Assembly: GCA_005784505.1 (NCBI GenBank)
Contig: VCAZ01000014.1
Coordinates: 1,516,741 to 1,580,740 of the forward strand
Length of the DNA stretch: 64,000 nt
Direction of reading: 5' to 3'
Source: Bagarius yarrelli
Taxonomy: Eukaryota; Chordata; Actinopteri; Siluriformes; Sisoridae
Shown: positions 1 to 10,699 of the stretch, in pieces
Numbering within the stretch: position 1 is the stretch's first letter
Layout of the letters: every line of letters starts with the position of its first letter
Notes under the pieces: model-generated
What the model was told of the DNA's origin: nothing
What the model saw: only the letters and a program-made list of their open reading frames with translations
Databases searched by the model: none
Position numbers and translations under genes: made by a program

Positions 1-480
1 ATCAGACGTCAGTCATGCAGTGCCGTTTTCGACATCCAGTAAAAGCCACAGCTAGTCGAGAACTTCGTTCTCCCGGTTTTGCTCAATCATGCGTTGCACC
101 GAAAATAGTCTGACTCATAAAAGGTTGATGGCCACTTTAAGGATAAAAAATATCTTACACTTACAGTGACAGCCATAAAAATTTCAGCTGATATTTGCCT
201 GGATGTCATTAGGCCGAGGTCACAGCTCTAGTTGAGTGCAGAATCATATCCGGTGTGTAATGACGTGTAATAAACTCCCACCTCACGACTCCTATCTCAT
301 CTCTCGGCTGCTTGAAATTGTCAGCAGCTGTTTGTAGGATGCAAATTTTTACGGTAAATCTGTAGGGCAACAAAGAGATACGAGAGGTGGTAAATATAGA
401 CAAGAGGTACAGTATCAGTAAATGGAAATGAAGACTTTCGCTTCATAGACGCAAAAACATTTCTTATCTCTGTCCCAGGT
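1..480. other. Unique non-coding block, candidate regulatory sequence
   Basis: High-complexity sequence with no recognisable repeat and no credible coding frame. The short minus-strand frames at 209-403 and 321-521 lack any domain or splice context. Short motifs such as AGGTCA (218-223) and CAGCTG (326-331) are present but are common by chance. Function is unknown; it is listed because it is one of the few repeat-free stretches. Confidence 0.25.
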
Positions 481-524
481 TGTTCTGGCCAGCGAGAACG
501 ACCAGGTTGCGAGAATGTCACAGT

Positions 525-700
525 ATCCCTGTTTACATGGAGCGCTGTATTCCGATTAAAATTAGTTTAATCCGAGTAAAAATACTCAATGTAAACACCT
601 TAATCGGAATAATGCCCAACCTGATTAAAATTCAATTCAATCAGGTTGAATAAGGTGGGATAAACCTTTCGTACAATGAAAAAAAAGTCATTTGAATGTA
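525..700. mobile_element. MITE-like palindromic sequence
   Basis: GTTTACAT near 531 is matched by ATGTAAAC near 588, forming an inverted pair. The interval is rich in repeated TCCGATTAA/TTAATCGGA words on both strands. This layout resembles short non-autonomous DNA transposons common in fish. No transposase is present and the outer ends are not clearly defined, so the superfamily cannot be named. Confidence 0.4.
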
Positions 701-814
701 CGTCCTAATGCGCCTGGTCTTGACTTAACTTCCCAGAAAAAGACCGGCGTGTCACGTAAAAGTTTTGGTTTTTGTTTCAGGTCGCTAAATTTCTCACTTT
801 TTGTTACATCTGGT

Positions 815-1072
815 GGGCAGCCTGGTGGTTTAGTGGTTACCACTGTTGCCTCACAGCAAGAAGGTCCCAGGTTCGTATCCCTTGCAGGGGTCTTTGCTTG
901 CACGGGTTTACTCCGGGTTCTCTGGTTTCTTCCATCAGTTAAATAAAACATATATGTCAGATTGATTGGGGATGCCCATAAAAGTGAATGGTTGTTTGTG
1001 TATGTATGTGGCCCTGTGATAGATCTGTCCAGGGTGACACCTGACTTTTACCCAATGACAGCTAGTGGTTAT
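815..1072 (+). mobile_element. DANA/mermaid-like SINE, diverged copy
   Basis: This is the first of about 20 copies or fragments of one tRNA-derived SINE family. The head has a tRNA-like A-box region (TTTAGTGGTTACCACTG) and a B box GGTTCGTATCC at 870-880. The body reads GTTTACTCCGGGTTCTC, then an AGATTGATTGG block and GGCCCTGTGAT. A canonical 3' tail (GACCCCGAATTAGGGAATAAG, then GAATGAAT repeats) is missing here. DANA/mermaid elements in cypriniforms and catfish share this architecture; the exact family name needs a repeat library. Confidence 0.8.
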
Positions 1073-1720
1073 ATGGGGGTCGTTATCCTTACATCATGAA
1101 GAGGAGTGAATTTTCTGCTGATCTGAAATATTTATCTGCTATCGAGAGGGTAGATAAAACAAACTTGCCCGTGTAAGTAGCATTACTATTCTGTCCTGTC
1201 GATTAATCTAACAACAGACATTTTACACTATTTAATACAGACATTTAATACTATTGTTTACTTTGCTTCATTAGGGTAACCAATCACAAAGGTCTGTTGA
1301 AACGCCAGTAATTTTCGAATTATCGCAAAACTAGATGCAGATTTCACTGCAGTTCAGTGTAATTGCATGGTGTGATTGGTATAATTGTAATTGCATGCTA
1401 TAATTGAGCTGCAATGTAACTGCAGTGTAATTGCATGGCAGGGTAACTTTTATAACCCTTACCTGTATTTTGTATAACCGCTAACTGTAGTGTGTTGATG
1501 CTTGTGGAATCTGTTGTTTTATATATAATAATGACATAAACAATGCAGAAATGAGGCATATTTATATGATGCAGTGCTGTTATTCCCAATCTTACAAAAG
1601 CGATAACCGATCTTTAAAAGGTGGGTTAAATATCGAGAAAAATATCGATAAATCCGATTATCAGCCAATCTCTAATATAAATAAAGATATTTGCAAATTA
1701 AAATGACAACTGAAACAACT
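1073..1720. other. No gene recognised
   Basis: AT-rich sequence. The segment 1350-1445 repeats TGTAATTGCATG-like words several times in degenerate form. No coding frame is supported. The minus-strand frame at 1398-1589 reads mostly through this repeat. Confidence 0.4.
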
Positions 1721-1723
1721 GGC

Positions 1724-1890
1724 GAAGTGGTGGCTCATGGTTAAGGTGTTGGACTACTAACCTGAAGACTGTGGGTTTAATTTCCAGCTCCACCAAGCTA
1801 CCACTTTAGCAAGGTCCTTAACCCCTAATTTCTCAGTTATATAAATGTACGTCTCTCTGGATAAAGACATCTGCCAAATGCTGTAAATGA
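1724..1890 (+). mobile_element. V-SINE-like element
   Basis: First of the second SINE family. The head is AAGTGGTGGCTCATGGTTAA with the tRNA-like region, then CTACCACTTTAGCAAGGTCC and a tail CTGGATAAAGACATCTGCC followed by AAATGCTGTAAATG. The tail resembles the conserved 3' part of vertebrate V-SINEs (CTCTGGATAAGGGCGTCTGC). About 20 copies or fragments lie in this window in both orientations. Confidence 0.75.
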
Positions 1891-1892
1891 GA

Positions 1893-2860
1893 CAATTTAT
1901 GCTAATGTTAAACGAGCGCTGTGGAAAGGTAACAGACTGCAACAGCAGTAGAATCGTTTCACATGTCTTCAGTAATCATGTAGCATCAGCAGCAAAAACA
2001 AACCTAAAATCCAGAAAAATCTCACCTCTTTTTCTCTAGCCAATCATCAGAACTGAATTCCAGTGAGCAAAATTTCTTACTGAAAAGATGCCTGAAGGCA
2101 AAAACACACCTAAAATAAGCAGGTACTATTATAAATTGGCACCCTTACCGACCTGCGGGGGCATCACCAGAGAGAAAACCCCACATTTGGTGACAGAATT
2201 GGGTCACAGACTCCAGGTAGTCTTTTGCTTTAAATACATCCGATCATTTCAACCTTTAAAGTGATAGAAAAAAACCCGACTATTTTATAACATCAGGAAT
2301 AAAATCTGTATATTTGTTTAATCTTTAGCTTAGTTGTATGAATGATAACAGGTCTTCTCTTAAACTGTAGCAGGTAAAATGGCTAAAAAGCACTTGTTTG
2401 GATAGGCCAGTTTATTAGGAACCCCTGTTCATTCATTAAATTAATATTCAAATCAAATGGTACAGATAAAAAAACTGAGGATCTGAAAGGCTAGAACACT
2501 GAAAGGGACAGATAAAGATTAGAAAGAAAAATTAGGATCAAACTCCGTACTTTAATATCCTATTAGCAAGCCAGACTGCAGCCATGACTGGTTAAACCAA
2601 AGGGCACTAAAGAGCAGAAACAGAAAACCTCATGAATTAAAAAAAAACAAAACCATATAACAATGGAGCAAAAAAGTCGATAATGATATTTTAAGTATAA
2701 CTACATCCGGTCAATAGGGGGCACTAAGGTGTAAGGTGTGTTAGCAATAAGTTAAATATACTATATAGCAAATTAATAACAAAATAAAACCATTTAGTGG
2801 TACTATTTCAATAATATTAATGTAATATTATATAATATTATCCAATCATTTATCCACCAA
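1893..2860. other. AT-rich, no gene recognised
   Basis: No open frame of note and no recognised repeat family. A CTCF-like core occurs at 2711-2725 (listed separately). Confidence 0.4.
2711..2725 (+). promoter_or_regulatory. CTCF-like motif
   Basis: TCAATAGGGGGCACT matches the core AGGGGGCAC of the vertebrate CTCF site. Only the core is evident by eye. One of five such matches in the window. Confidence 0.35.
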
Positions 2861-3132
2861 TCTATCCATCCATCCATCCATCCATCCATCCATCCATCCA
2901 TCCATCCATCCATCCATCCAATCTATCCATCCATCCATCCACCCATCCATCTGTCCGTCCATCTGTCCGTCTGTCCGTCCATCCATCCTTCCCTCCCCCT
3001 CCCATCCGTCCCTTCATAATCCCATCATCCATCCATCCATCCATCCATCCATCCATCCATCATCTATCCATCCATTCATCTATCCATCCACCCCACCATC
3101 CATCATCCATCACCATCCCACCAACCCATCAT
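2858..3132. repeat. (TCCA)n tetranucleotide array with degenerate variants
   Basis: About 270 bp of TCCA repeats interrupted by GTCC, TCCC and ATCT variants. It abuts the 3' end of the minus-strand DANA-like SINE that follows, whose tail is an ATGG/GAATG-type repeat. The array is therefore probably an expansion of the SINE tail. The glycine/methionine/aspartate-rich minus frame here (2862-3056) is only a translation of the repeat. Confidence 0.9.
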
Positions 3133-3135
3133 CCA

Positions 3136-3280
3136 TATACCTGTTTCTTTTCTAATAAGGGTCACGGGGATCTGCTGGAGTCTATCCAAGCTGTGATTGG
3201 GCAAAGGGCAGGGGTCACCCTGGACAGGTTGCCAGTCCATCACAGGGTCACATACAGACACTCACAATCAACCACACACA
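3136..3280 (-). mobile_element. DANA-like SINE, 3' fragment
   Basis: It reads, on the plus strand, AGGGTCACGGGGATCTGC, then CACCCTGGACAGGTTGCC and CAGTCCATCACAGGGTC, which is the reverse complement of the SINE tail and body. The tRNA-like head is absent. Confidence 0.75.
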
Positions 3281-3521
3281 CTGTCATATAAAAAAATCCA
3301 AAACTGTAGTTCATATGTGCGTCATACAAATATATATACATTTATAAAGCAGGTGATTTGAGGTGATATGAACTTCAGTCAGAACTTTTTTTTTTTGGAA
3401 TAATAATGAGAACATTTTTAGTTCCGACTTATTCAACAATAACCAGAATAAAAGTATTTAACATTAAGTTGTTTTAATAGGTAATGTAACAAAACTAGTT
3501 ATTTAGAATGTAATGTTGTAA

Positions 3522-3736
3522 AACAGTGAGAACAAAGTAACGTGGAAACCGAATGAGGTCATAACAGTAAGTATGACATTTAGGATGCATAAAAAGAAAC
3601 TAGGCCTAAGTTATTTAATAATAAAATAATAATGATAATAATATTAATAATTATTATAATAAACAAATGAATGTGCTAAGTAATGTAAGTAACAGTGAGA
3701 ACAAAGTAACATGGAAACCGAATTAGGTTATAACAG
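3522..3736. repeat. 46-bp direct repeat (two copies)
   Basis: The segment at 3522-3567 (AACAGTGAGAACAAAGTAAC and onward) recurs at 3691-3736 with only a few substitutions. An AT-rich spacer of about 120 bp separates the copies. The cause is unknown: local duplication or an insertion footprint. Confidence 0.8.
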
Positions 3737-5540
3737 GTGCAGTTTGTGGGACATGACAAGTGTCAAAACACATGTATTCATGTTTTTTTTTTTTTTAATT
3801 TTGTATTTATTCTTATCTGCTGCATCTGAAAAAAATAATACCATGTCTGGGTCCTATAACCACGACATTTTAGCTGTTAAGGATTCACGAATTTAACCCT
3901 TTATTCCCTTAACCCTACATTCCTTTTAAGAGAATAAAGAGTAATGAAATTTTGGGGTTAAAAGAATAATTAGGAATAAAGGGGAAAAAAAGGTTAAGTG
4001 TCCAGAACTGAGCTAATATCAGTGAATAAAGCAAAGGCAAACTTTGCAATGGATAATGTTTGTCTGAGAGACGTTCCTACGACCTCTTTGTGAGAGATTG
4101 AGCATGTCGTAGAGGTTCTGTGTGTTAATGAGAGTGTTGGCATGGAGACATAAGAGCTCAAACACCTTCACATCTCCAGCTTTCAGACACCAAGATGAGA
4201 GGTTGAGCCCAGCTAAAGTGACAGCTAGTCGGGGGAAAAATCTCTTCTAGACCTTTGATTAGCAGAAAAATCGAAGCTCTTGATGTTTTAGTCGAGAGAA
4301 ACACACAATCCCACTCAAACATGACACACAACCCTTTATACATATAAATATATAGTTTGCATATATAGCTACATCTTTTATTTCAGGTTCAGCTGAATTT
4401 TTCAGGCCAGATTAGTCAGTTGTCATGGGAATGAGGCTTGTAGGGTAACAATTTGACTGTTAGCCAACTCATTTCATTTGTCCACTGATTTTTTTCCACC
4501 CTTTTACTTTAATGCCACCCCATGAGAAAAGACAGCAGGATGTTTGTCATCACTTTGCTCCACAATGTCATCGGAGGCACACACTGTTTGTCCAGAACAA
4601 TAGGGTCATGCTGGTTCCTAGGCTGGTTAATAAAGCCCCGCAGGACAAACAGTCTACAAGATCTACTTTTTATTTCTGAGTTCTGAGGACAAACACTCTT
4701 TTTTAGGATTTTGCAGAATACAGAATCTCAACAAACAACAAATAACAATAATTTTTATGCCACAGTTTAATTTTTATTTTTATTACATGCATATGATGGA
4801 TATGATGTCATTTGCATATGCGTAAATATTTGATCCACAAGCTTAGTTTATTTTTTAAATTGATCTAATTTATCATTAAATCTCACTACTTAGTGTTGTT
4901 CAGAATGATTTGTTAAATAGAGCTGAAGAATAGAACCAAACTGACATATAGAGATGATCTTTAAGGTGCTCGGAACCAATCCCAGCTCACACCTAATATT
5001 TGCATATCATTTACATACCACAAACCAAATTTTTTACTTATTTATGACTAATTTATATGAATCAGTCAGGGGTTTATATATTTCAGAGCTGGATTTCTTT
5101 CACTTCCGCCGGTACTTTTGCGTTTGCTAAGAACCGCCATCGTTTCAGATAGACTTTCCTGTTAAAGCTGCCGACCACCACTCCTAAGAGATCCATCTCT
5201 CTTTGACCCTGATTAGCCCTGGCCTGAACCTGACAGTGTTAACAAACCAATTTAAATGATGATGATGGCAGCGAGTATTACCCAATCAGCACAAGTCTTT
5301 GCAGAATGTGGGTGGATAAATGTTCCGGTGTACAGGTGTTCCGGATAAAGTGCATTAAATAAAACAGGTGGGATTCCTGTGAGGTGAAATCAAGTCTAAA
5401 TGCACAGAATTTGTATTCTGCATAAACTTTCAGAGTAATTAGTGTATTTTTACACCTTTTTCTTTTCTAAACTTTGGCTTATACTTTCATACTATGTATA
5501 CTATATGTTATAAATATGTTATAGGAAAATGGTGGATTAA
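3737..5540. other. AT-rich, no gene recognised
   Basis: Short frames at 3711-3896 and 4158-4343 have no recognisable domain. No SINE, LINE or transposon remnant was identified. The 4060-4330 segment is higher in complexity than the rest but lacks supporting motifs. Confidence 0.35.
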
Positions 5541-5935
5541 AATGGTTAATGTGCTACTTTGTTGATCTGAAGATCATAGAAGACCTGGGTTAAAGCCCCA
5601 CCACCGCCAGCCTGAGTTTTTGATCTGAAGACCAGGAAGACCTGGGTTCAAGCCCCATCAGCTCCAGTCTGAGTTGTTTATATGAAGACAAAGATGACAT
5701 GGGTTCAAGCCCCACTACCGCCAGTCTGAGTTGTTGATATAAGGACAAAAATGACATGGGTTAAAGCCCCACCAGCTCCAGTCTGGGTTGTTGATCTGAA
5801 GACCAGAAAGACCTGGATTCAAGCCCCTCCACTGCCAGCCAGTTGGGTCTTTGAGCAAGACCTTTAACCCTTCCTGCTGCAGGGGCGCTGCATCGTAGCT
5901 GATCATGTGCTTTAACCACCAACTTTCTAAGATGG
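5540..5935 (+). mobile_element. tRNA-derived SINE with five tandem B-box segments
   Basis: The head (AATGGTTAATGTGCTAC) leads into five tandem units of 56-58 bp starting near 5564, 5622, 5680, 5736 and 5793. Each unit contains a B-box-like GGTTCAAGCCC or GGTTAAAGCCC. The element then continues normally: GCAAGACCTTTAACCCTTCC, GGGGCGCTGCATCGTAGCTG and a tail AGTATATGTAA. The copy at 22330 shows the same element with a single unit. This subfamily shares its head with the V-SINE-like family but has a different 3' tail. Confidence 0.75.
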
Positions 5936-6395
5936 GATATGCGAAGAAAGAACTCTGTACTGTAAAAAGTATATGTAACTATATCCTGTAACTATATAGA
6001 ACATATAGAGTCTTTTTAATGGTCAGGAAATACAAAATAATTGAAATGTAGTATGTGATCTTGAATGCAGCACATATGATTTTTGACTTTTTAGCATGTC
6101 ATGCTGATGTTTGAACGATTCGCTAATTTATACTCACTTTCAGCACAAGTGCTAATGAGACATCGGGGAAATCGGTGGCGTGACTGCCCATAATCCTTCC
6201 TGTTTATTCTTATGTGAAGTCTGTGCCAAAACACATTCCCTCATGAGCACACGTGTGGTGAAATGTGATCACTTCACACATCATAGACAAACATGCAGAT
6301 TGTTAAACGTTAAACGTCTTTAGCGCTCACGGAAAAGGACAGTTTCATAGACCTAAATTAAATTGGAAATATAGATCATCGGCACCCCATCAAAG

Positions 6396-6514
6396 GTAGC
6401 CTGCCTACCTACCCACCCACCTACCAACCTAAGATCCACCTACCTACCTACATACCTGTCCACCTACCTACCTACCTACCTACCTACCTACCTACCTACC
6501 TATCTATCTATCTA
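6396..6514. repeat. (CTAC)n / (CTAT)n microsatellite
   Basis: Degenerate CTAC repeats pass into pure CTAC and then CTAT repeats. Simple-sequence expansion. Confidence 0.95.
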
Positions 6515-6559
6515 GAATAAAACACAACCACTACAGCTAATTATTTGAGCAACACTGCT

Positions 6560-6760
6560 GCTGTTTATCTCCTATGCTGTGTTCACACCACATGCTAATT
6601 TAATTATTTGCAACAGTACAAATGCTTAAACGCGATTAGAGGCAACTTTTTCTGCCAACATGCAATATTCGCCTCAATCCAAATTTCAACTTGAGCGCAA
6701 AATTAGCATGGTGCGTTTCCACGCAAGCCAATTAGCAAATAGCGATTGACACCTCTGTTG
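6560..6760. mobile_element. Possible DNA-transposon remnant
   Basis: The text TGTGTTCACACCACATGC followed by repeated ATTAGC/GCTAATT, CGCGATTAG and AGCGATTGACACCTC words resembles the ends of non-autonomous fish transposons. GCTAATTT near 6594 and AAATTAGC near 6700 form an inverted pair. No transposase; weak evidence. Confidence 0.3.
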
Positions 6761-6774
6761 TATCCAATAATAAA

Positions 6775-6941
6775 AATACATTTACAGCATTTGGCATACA
6801 AACATTATTATCTGTTATACAACTGAGCACTTGCTGAGAAAGGGGCCTTGCTCAGGGGCCCAGGGTCGCTTGGTGGTGATGGGAATCGAACCTGTCTACA
6901 GGTTTTTAGCCCAACACCTTAACTACCACGCCACCACTTCC
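6775..6941 (-). mobile_element. V-SINE-like element
   Basis: The reverse complement of the family: TTTACAGCATTTGGCATAC, then GGCCTTGCTCAGGGGCCC, GGGAATCGAACC (B box) and AACACCTTAACTACCACG. It is nearly complete. Confidence 0.8.
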
Positions 6942-6944
6942 GCT

Positions 6945-7600
6945 GGTATTCCATATAAACAGCATTATTAACAGCACTACTTTTTTAGTAACAAGAAATT
7001 AAGTCCTACGTTAAAGCGCTGTTAGCATTACTGACACTAAAATGCGGCGTTACTGCGTATAACTGAGCTCACTGAAGAGGCTTTCCTCCTAGTCGACTCT
7101 CTCAGCTGCAGTAGCTGTGAAGTTTGTTCCTTCACTGTATTGGTTACAGGTAGTATGAATGAAATTTGGACGTACTACAGGATTCAGTGCGATGGCAAGT
7201 CCAACGAGTTTAAGGGTCACTTTCACAAATTGGAAGTATAAACACTACTTTTCCCTTGTTGAGGTAAAAAACAAGACAGTTTATGTGACATAACATTAAA
7301 TCGTTACCTTTTATAATGATGTAACTTAGTTACTAACTTAGTTACTATTTGTGAGAAGAAACTAGTAACTATAACTAATTCCTTTATTAAACTAACCTGC
7401 CCGACACTGGTTGTATGAGACATTGGAGTTGAGAATTATCATAGCCGTCTGTGTGCACTGCGTAATTTATTCTTTATAAATAAAAACCTCGCGAGTCACT
7501 TCTATGTAATAAAATACTATCCACATGGCACAACACATGACAACCAGGTATTTTAATTATAAGCTTTAATTCTTTACATATTCTCCTCTTTGACCTTCTC
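6945..7600. other. No gene recognised
   Basis: Mixed-complexity sequence without a supported frame. The region 7060-7250 is moderately complex but no motif stands out. Confidence 0.3.
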
Positions 7601-7605
7601 CATTG

Positions 7606-7660
7606 TCTCTCTCTCTCTCTCTCTCTCTCTCTCCTTCTCTTTCTTTCTGTGTGTGTGTTT
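7606..7660. repeat. (CT)n microsatellite followed by short (GT)n
   Basis: About 25 bp of pure CT, then CTTTCTTTCT and GTGTGTGTGT. Confidence 0.95.
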
Positions 7661-7760
7661 ATAGTCTCTATAGGTGGTCCTTCAGCATGTTTTTATTCCG
7701 GCACTTGGGATCGATAAGGGTCTGAGTGCCAGACGGATGTGAAGATAAGAGGTGGAGATG

Positions 7761-7776
7761 AGGGCAGGGGGCGCTG
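7761..7776 (+). promoter_or_regulatory. CTCF-like motif
   Basis: AGGGCAGGGGGCGCTG contains AGGGGGCGCT, the strongest match to the CTCF core in the window. It is not inside a recognised repeat. Confidence 0.4.
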
Positions 7777-7910
7777 TGGTGCCATCGCTGACTTTGTTAT
7801 TTCTCACCAGGTCATTGCACATCACTAACCAGCATTTTTATATCCTACTCTAGCACACACTTTGTCTACTTCTGCAAGGCCATAAACTCTTACTGTCTGT
7901 TACTAAACAA

Positions 7911-7911
7911 C

Positions 7912-7940
<29 letters not shown>
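7911..7940. repeat. (TG)n microsatellite
   Basis: About 14 TG dinucleotides. Confidence 0.95.
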
Positions 7941-7942
<2 letters not shown>

Positions 7943-8010
7943 TACAATGCATTACATTACTTTATTACTGTAATTAAACAGAAAAGACAAGGTGAGTCAT
8001 CAGAAACATT

Positions 8011-8205
8011 ATATTTACAGCATTTAGCAGACGCTCTTATATACAGCGACTTACATTTATCTATTTTATACAACTGAGCAATTGAGGGTCTGAGTTAAGG
8101 GCCTTGATCAGGGGCCCAGCAGTGGTAAATTGGTGGTGCTGGGACTCGAACCCTGATCTTCTAATTATCAGTCCAACATTTTAACTACTGGGATACCACT
8201 CCTCC
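8011..8205 (-). mobile_element. V-SINE-like element
   Basis: Reverse orientation. TTTACAGCATTTAGCAGACG starts the tail; CAGGGGCCCAGCAGTGG, GGGACTCGAACC (B box) and CCAACATTTTAACTACTGGG follow. Nearly complete. Confidence 0.85.
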
Positions 8206-8349
8206 ATTAGTAAAAAATATTCACATATTTAGGAATTATAATCTAACAAACAGCGAGTGGAAAAGGAAGAACAGTTATAATCTGCTATAGTCTTACATAG
8301 CCGGAGCTTTAGATTCCATAGCAGCTTTTAACACTTCAATGTATTTGTC

Positions 8350-8510
8350 TATTATAAGAAGTTCAAGTTCAAGGAGCTTTATTGTCATTTGCACCATTTG
8401 GCAGACGCCCTTATCCAGAGCAACTGGATATTTCAACCATATACTCTATAGCAGATGCAGTACACAGTGAAATAAAACAACGTTTCTTCAGGACCCCATG
8501 GTGCTGACAT
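8350..8510 (+). repeat. Dispersed repeat shared with the window's right end
   Basis: AAGTTCAAGTTCAAGGAGCT, TTTATTGTCATTT, AACCATATACTCTATAGCAG and CAGGACCCCATGGTGCT all recur at 63711-63792. A fragment of V-SINE tail lies inside at 8395-8424. The family is unidentified; it appears at two loci in the window. Confidence 0.7.
8395..8424 (-). mobile_element. V-SINE tail fragment
   Basis: ATTTGGCAGACGCCCTTATC followed by CAGAGCAAC is the reverse complement of the V-SINE tail. It sits between TTTATTGTCATTT and AACCATATACT, which are nearly contiguous in the copy at 63.7 kb, so it is an insertion. Confidence 0.65.
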
Positions 8511-8519
8511 AAGTCTGTT

Positions 8520-8945
8520 TCTTTCCTATTCCGAGCTCACCATAGCCACCAGATCCAGTCTGTATCCAGCTCAGTTGGTGGATCAGCGAAGAGACAATAA
8601 GCCCCAGTGGCAGTTTCCCAGTAATGACCTTGTCTTTTAGATGACCATCCAGACAAGATCATGGAAAGTTTACTGCAGCATGGAATAACCTGCTGGTTTG
8701 TCTGGTTAGAGAAGAACTGAACCCCACGACTGAACCTGGTTTCTCCCAAGGTTTAATTCTACATTTTGTCACTGATGGAGTTTTGGTTTCTTGCTGCTGT
8801 CGCCTCTGACTTGCTTAGTCGAGGACTCCTAATTTACAGATAATAATTAAGCTGCACTGAGTGTTTTTAGTGAGTGTTCACTGTTTTGTCTATTTGATTT
8901 GATTCTGTAAAGCTGCTTTAAAACAATCTATTTGTTAAAATTGTT
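8520..8945 (+). mobile_element. LINE-type 3' region
   Basis: It ends with CTGGTTTCTCCCAAGGTT, then TTCTTGCTGCTGTCGCC, CTGTAAAGCTGCTTTAAAAC and ATTGTTAAAA. The same modules end the copies at 14.2, 22.6 and 37.9 kb. In fish this string is a common 3' end of L2/CR1-type LINEs and dependent SINEs. No coding part is attached. Confidence 0.55.
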
Positions 8946-8949
8946 AAAA

Positions 8950-9535
8950 AGAAAAACAGTTTTCTTTTTTCTTGAAGAAAGCAGAGCATCATAATGCCTC
9001 TGTTTCCAGGAAAACACATTTCCCTTAGGAATCCTGTAGAATCTAACCAATCAGATGACAACTTTAAAAATACTAAAGATTATTTGATTTTCCGAGGTGT
9101 ACGCATCAAACTTTTAGCGGTTTGTGGGTTTATTTTCTGCTAAAAATATTCCTCTCTTGCAAATATCGACCTTCCTGACTGATCGGCTAAACCCAGAATG
9201 TCCACTTTAAATTCTAGACACATTTAAAGGAATTAGAAATGTGCAACTCCAGTGCTGTACTTAGTTAAATCTTCACTTCCTGTCCGTCCTGTTCTCACAT
9301 TCTAAACGATTGGCCGTGAAAAAAAACGTGGCCTTGTGGAGCGGAGTTCTGCTGAGAACGGCTACAACTCTGCGTGATGGATTAGACAGATTAGCAGCAG
9401 GAAAGTGAAGTGTAAAAATGTGCTTTTTTTTATCCTTTTACTGATTCCTGACCTTGTGTGAAGCTGTCGAACTGAAAAACAGTGTTTGAGTGCTACAAAG
9501 CTATAAGGAAAAGGCTGTAGGGGTAATTACTTACT
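8950..9535. other. No gene recognised
   Basis: Unique-looking sequence, moderately AT-rich, with no supported coding frame. Confidence 0.35.
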
Positions 9536-9538
9536 CTA

Positions 9539-9540
<2 letters not shown>

Positions 9541-9595
<55 letters not shown>

Positions 9596-9612
9596 TAATT
9601 TTTTTTTTTTGT
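9541..9612. repeat. (TA)n microsatellite with T tract
   Basis: About 25 TA dinucleotides, then ATATAATT and a run of T. Confidence 0.95.
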
Positions 9613-9640
9613 TAATTGAATAATCTTTGGGTTTATTTTA

Positions 9641-9855
9641 TTACCCATCCATCTATTGTCTATAGCTGCTTATTTCTAATCAGTGTCACAGGGATCTCTT
9701 TCCCAGCTGTCATTGGGCGAAAGCCAGGGATCACTCTGGACAGGTCGCCATTCTATAACAGGGCCACATACAGACAAGAAACCACAAACATTTACGCTTA
9801 CACTCACTTCTATTGACAATTTAGATCCACCATTCAATCCAACATACCAGTTATA
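9641..9855 (-). mobile_element. DANA-like SINE, 3' part
   Basis: Reverse orientation: TCAGTGTCACAGGGATCTC, ACTCTGGACAGGTCGCC, CAGGGCCACATACAGACA and CAATTTAGATCCACCATTCA. The head is missing; the next sequence is an RTE-like LINE remnant. Confidence 0.75.
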
Positions 9856-9879
9856 GGAACCTTTGACCTTCTTGTTGTG

Positions 9880-10690
9880 CCCCCGAAAATTGGGCTACCG
9901 TTGGTTGAAGAAGGAGAGGGTTTAAATGTGTTGGCAGACAAAGGGAGAAAAGGAAAGACAAATAGATATAAGGTACTCTAAATGTTAAATGATATATTGT
10001 GTGTATAAAAAAAATAGATGGAAGGGCAGCAAGGCTTGAAGTAGACCAGGATTCAAGCCGTTCTATCATGTTGTGGATGGGAAGAGAACTGGGGTAGGAG
10101 TGATTCTGAGAGAGGAGTTTGTATGGTGATGGGTGATGGGTTTAAAGTTAGAAATGAAAGATGTGCTGTTGAATGTTGTAAGTGGTTATACCCCACAAGT
10201 AGGTTGTGAGTTGGGTAATAGGGAGTATTTCCAGAGGAAAGAGACAGATTTCAACGGACATGTTGGTGAGTTGAACAGATGTAATGAAAAAATGATGGGC
10301 AGATATGGAGTTTAGGAAAGGAATGTAAAGGACAGATGGTGGTGGGAATGACTGTGGTGAATACTTATTTCCAGTAGAAAAAGAATAAAAAAAATATAAG
10401 TGTAGACTACATCCTACATAAATGAAGAAATCTGAAAGAGAGTAGTGACTGGTGGTGGAAAGGTGTAGTCAGGTGTGTAGGATGATCATGATGGTCTTGA
10501 GGAAGAGGAGTTCGAAAGGTGGAACTGAAGACCAATGGTGGGAGCAGAAAAATGAAGAATGTATTTAGACAGAAGTTGGGACAGGCTCTGGGTGGTCAGG
10601 TAGTGCTTTAAGATAACTGGGAAACTACAGCAGAAATTATCAGGGAAACAGTAAGAAAGTTCTACTGCACATGTGGGTGCCGGCACCATG
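9880..10690 (+). pseudogene. RTE-like LINE remnant, endonuclease region
   Basis: Conceptual translation with frame changes gives VDGKRTGVGVILREEF (around 10070-10120), VLLNVVSGYTPQVGCE (10156-10203) and DFNGHVGELNRCNEKMMGRY (10246-10305). These match the APE-type endonuclease of RTE-clade non-LTR retrotransposons, where the SGY(T/A)PQ and DFNGHVG blocks are conserved. Further on, a degraded linker reads like AEIIRETV...VLLH-type RTE sequence. Many stops and frameshifts make it non-functional. The open frame at 10133-10315 is its best preserved part. The reverse-transcriptase part is absent here; an RTE 3' remnant lies at 36.05-37.14 kb on the other strand. Confidence 0.75.
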
Positions 10691-10699
10691 GTGTAGTGG

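Noticed and set aside
861..885. tRNA gene candidates at SINE heads (this and all other copies)
   Set aside because: They have A- and B-box-like motifs but no cloverleaf, and continue into SINE bodies.
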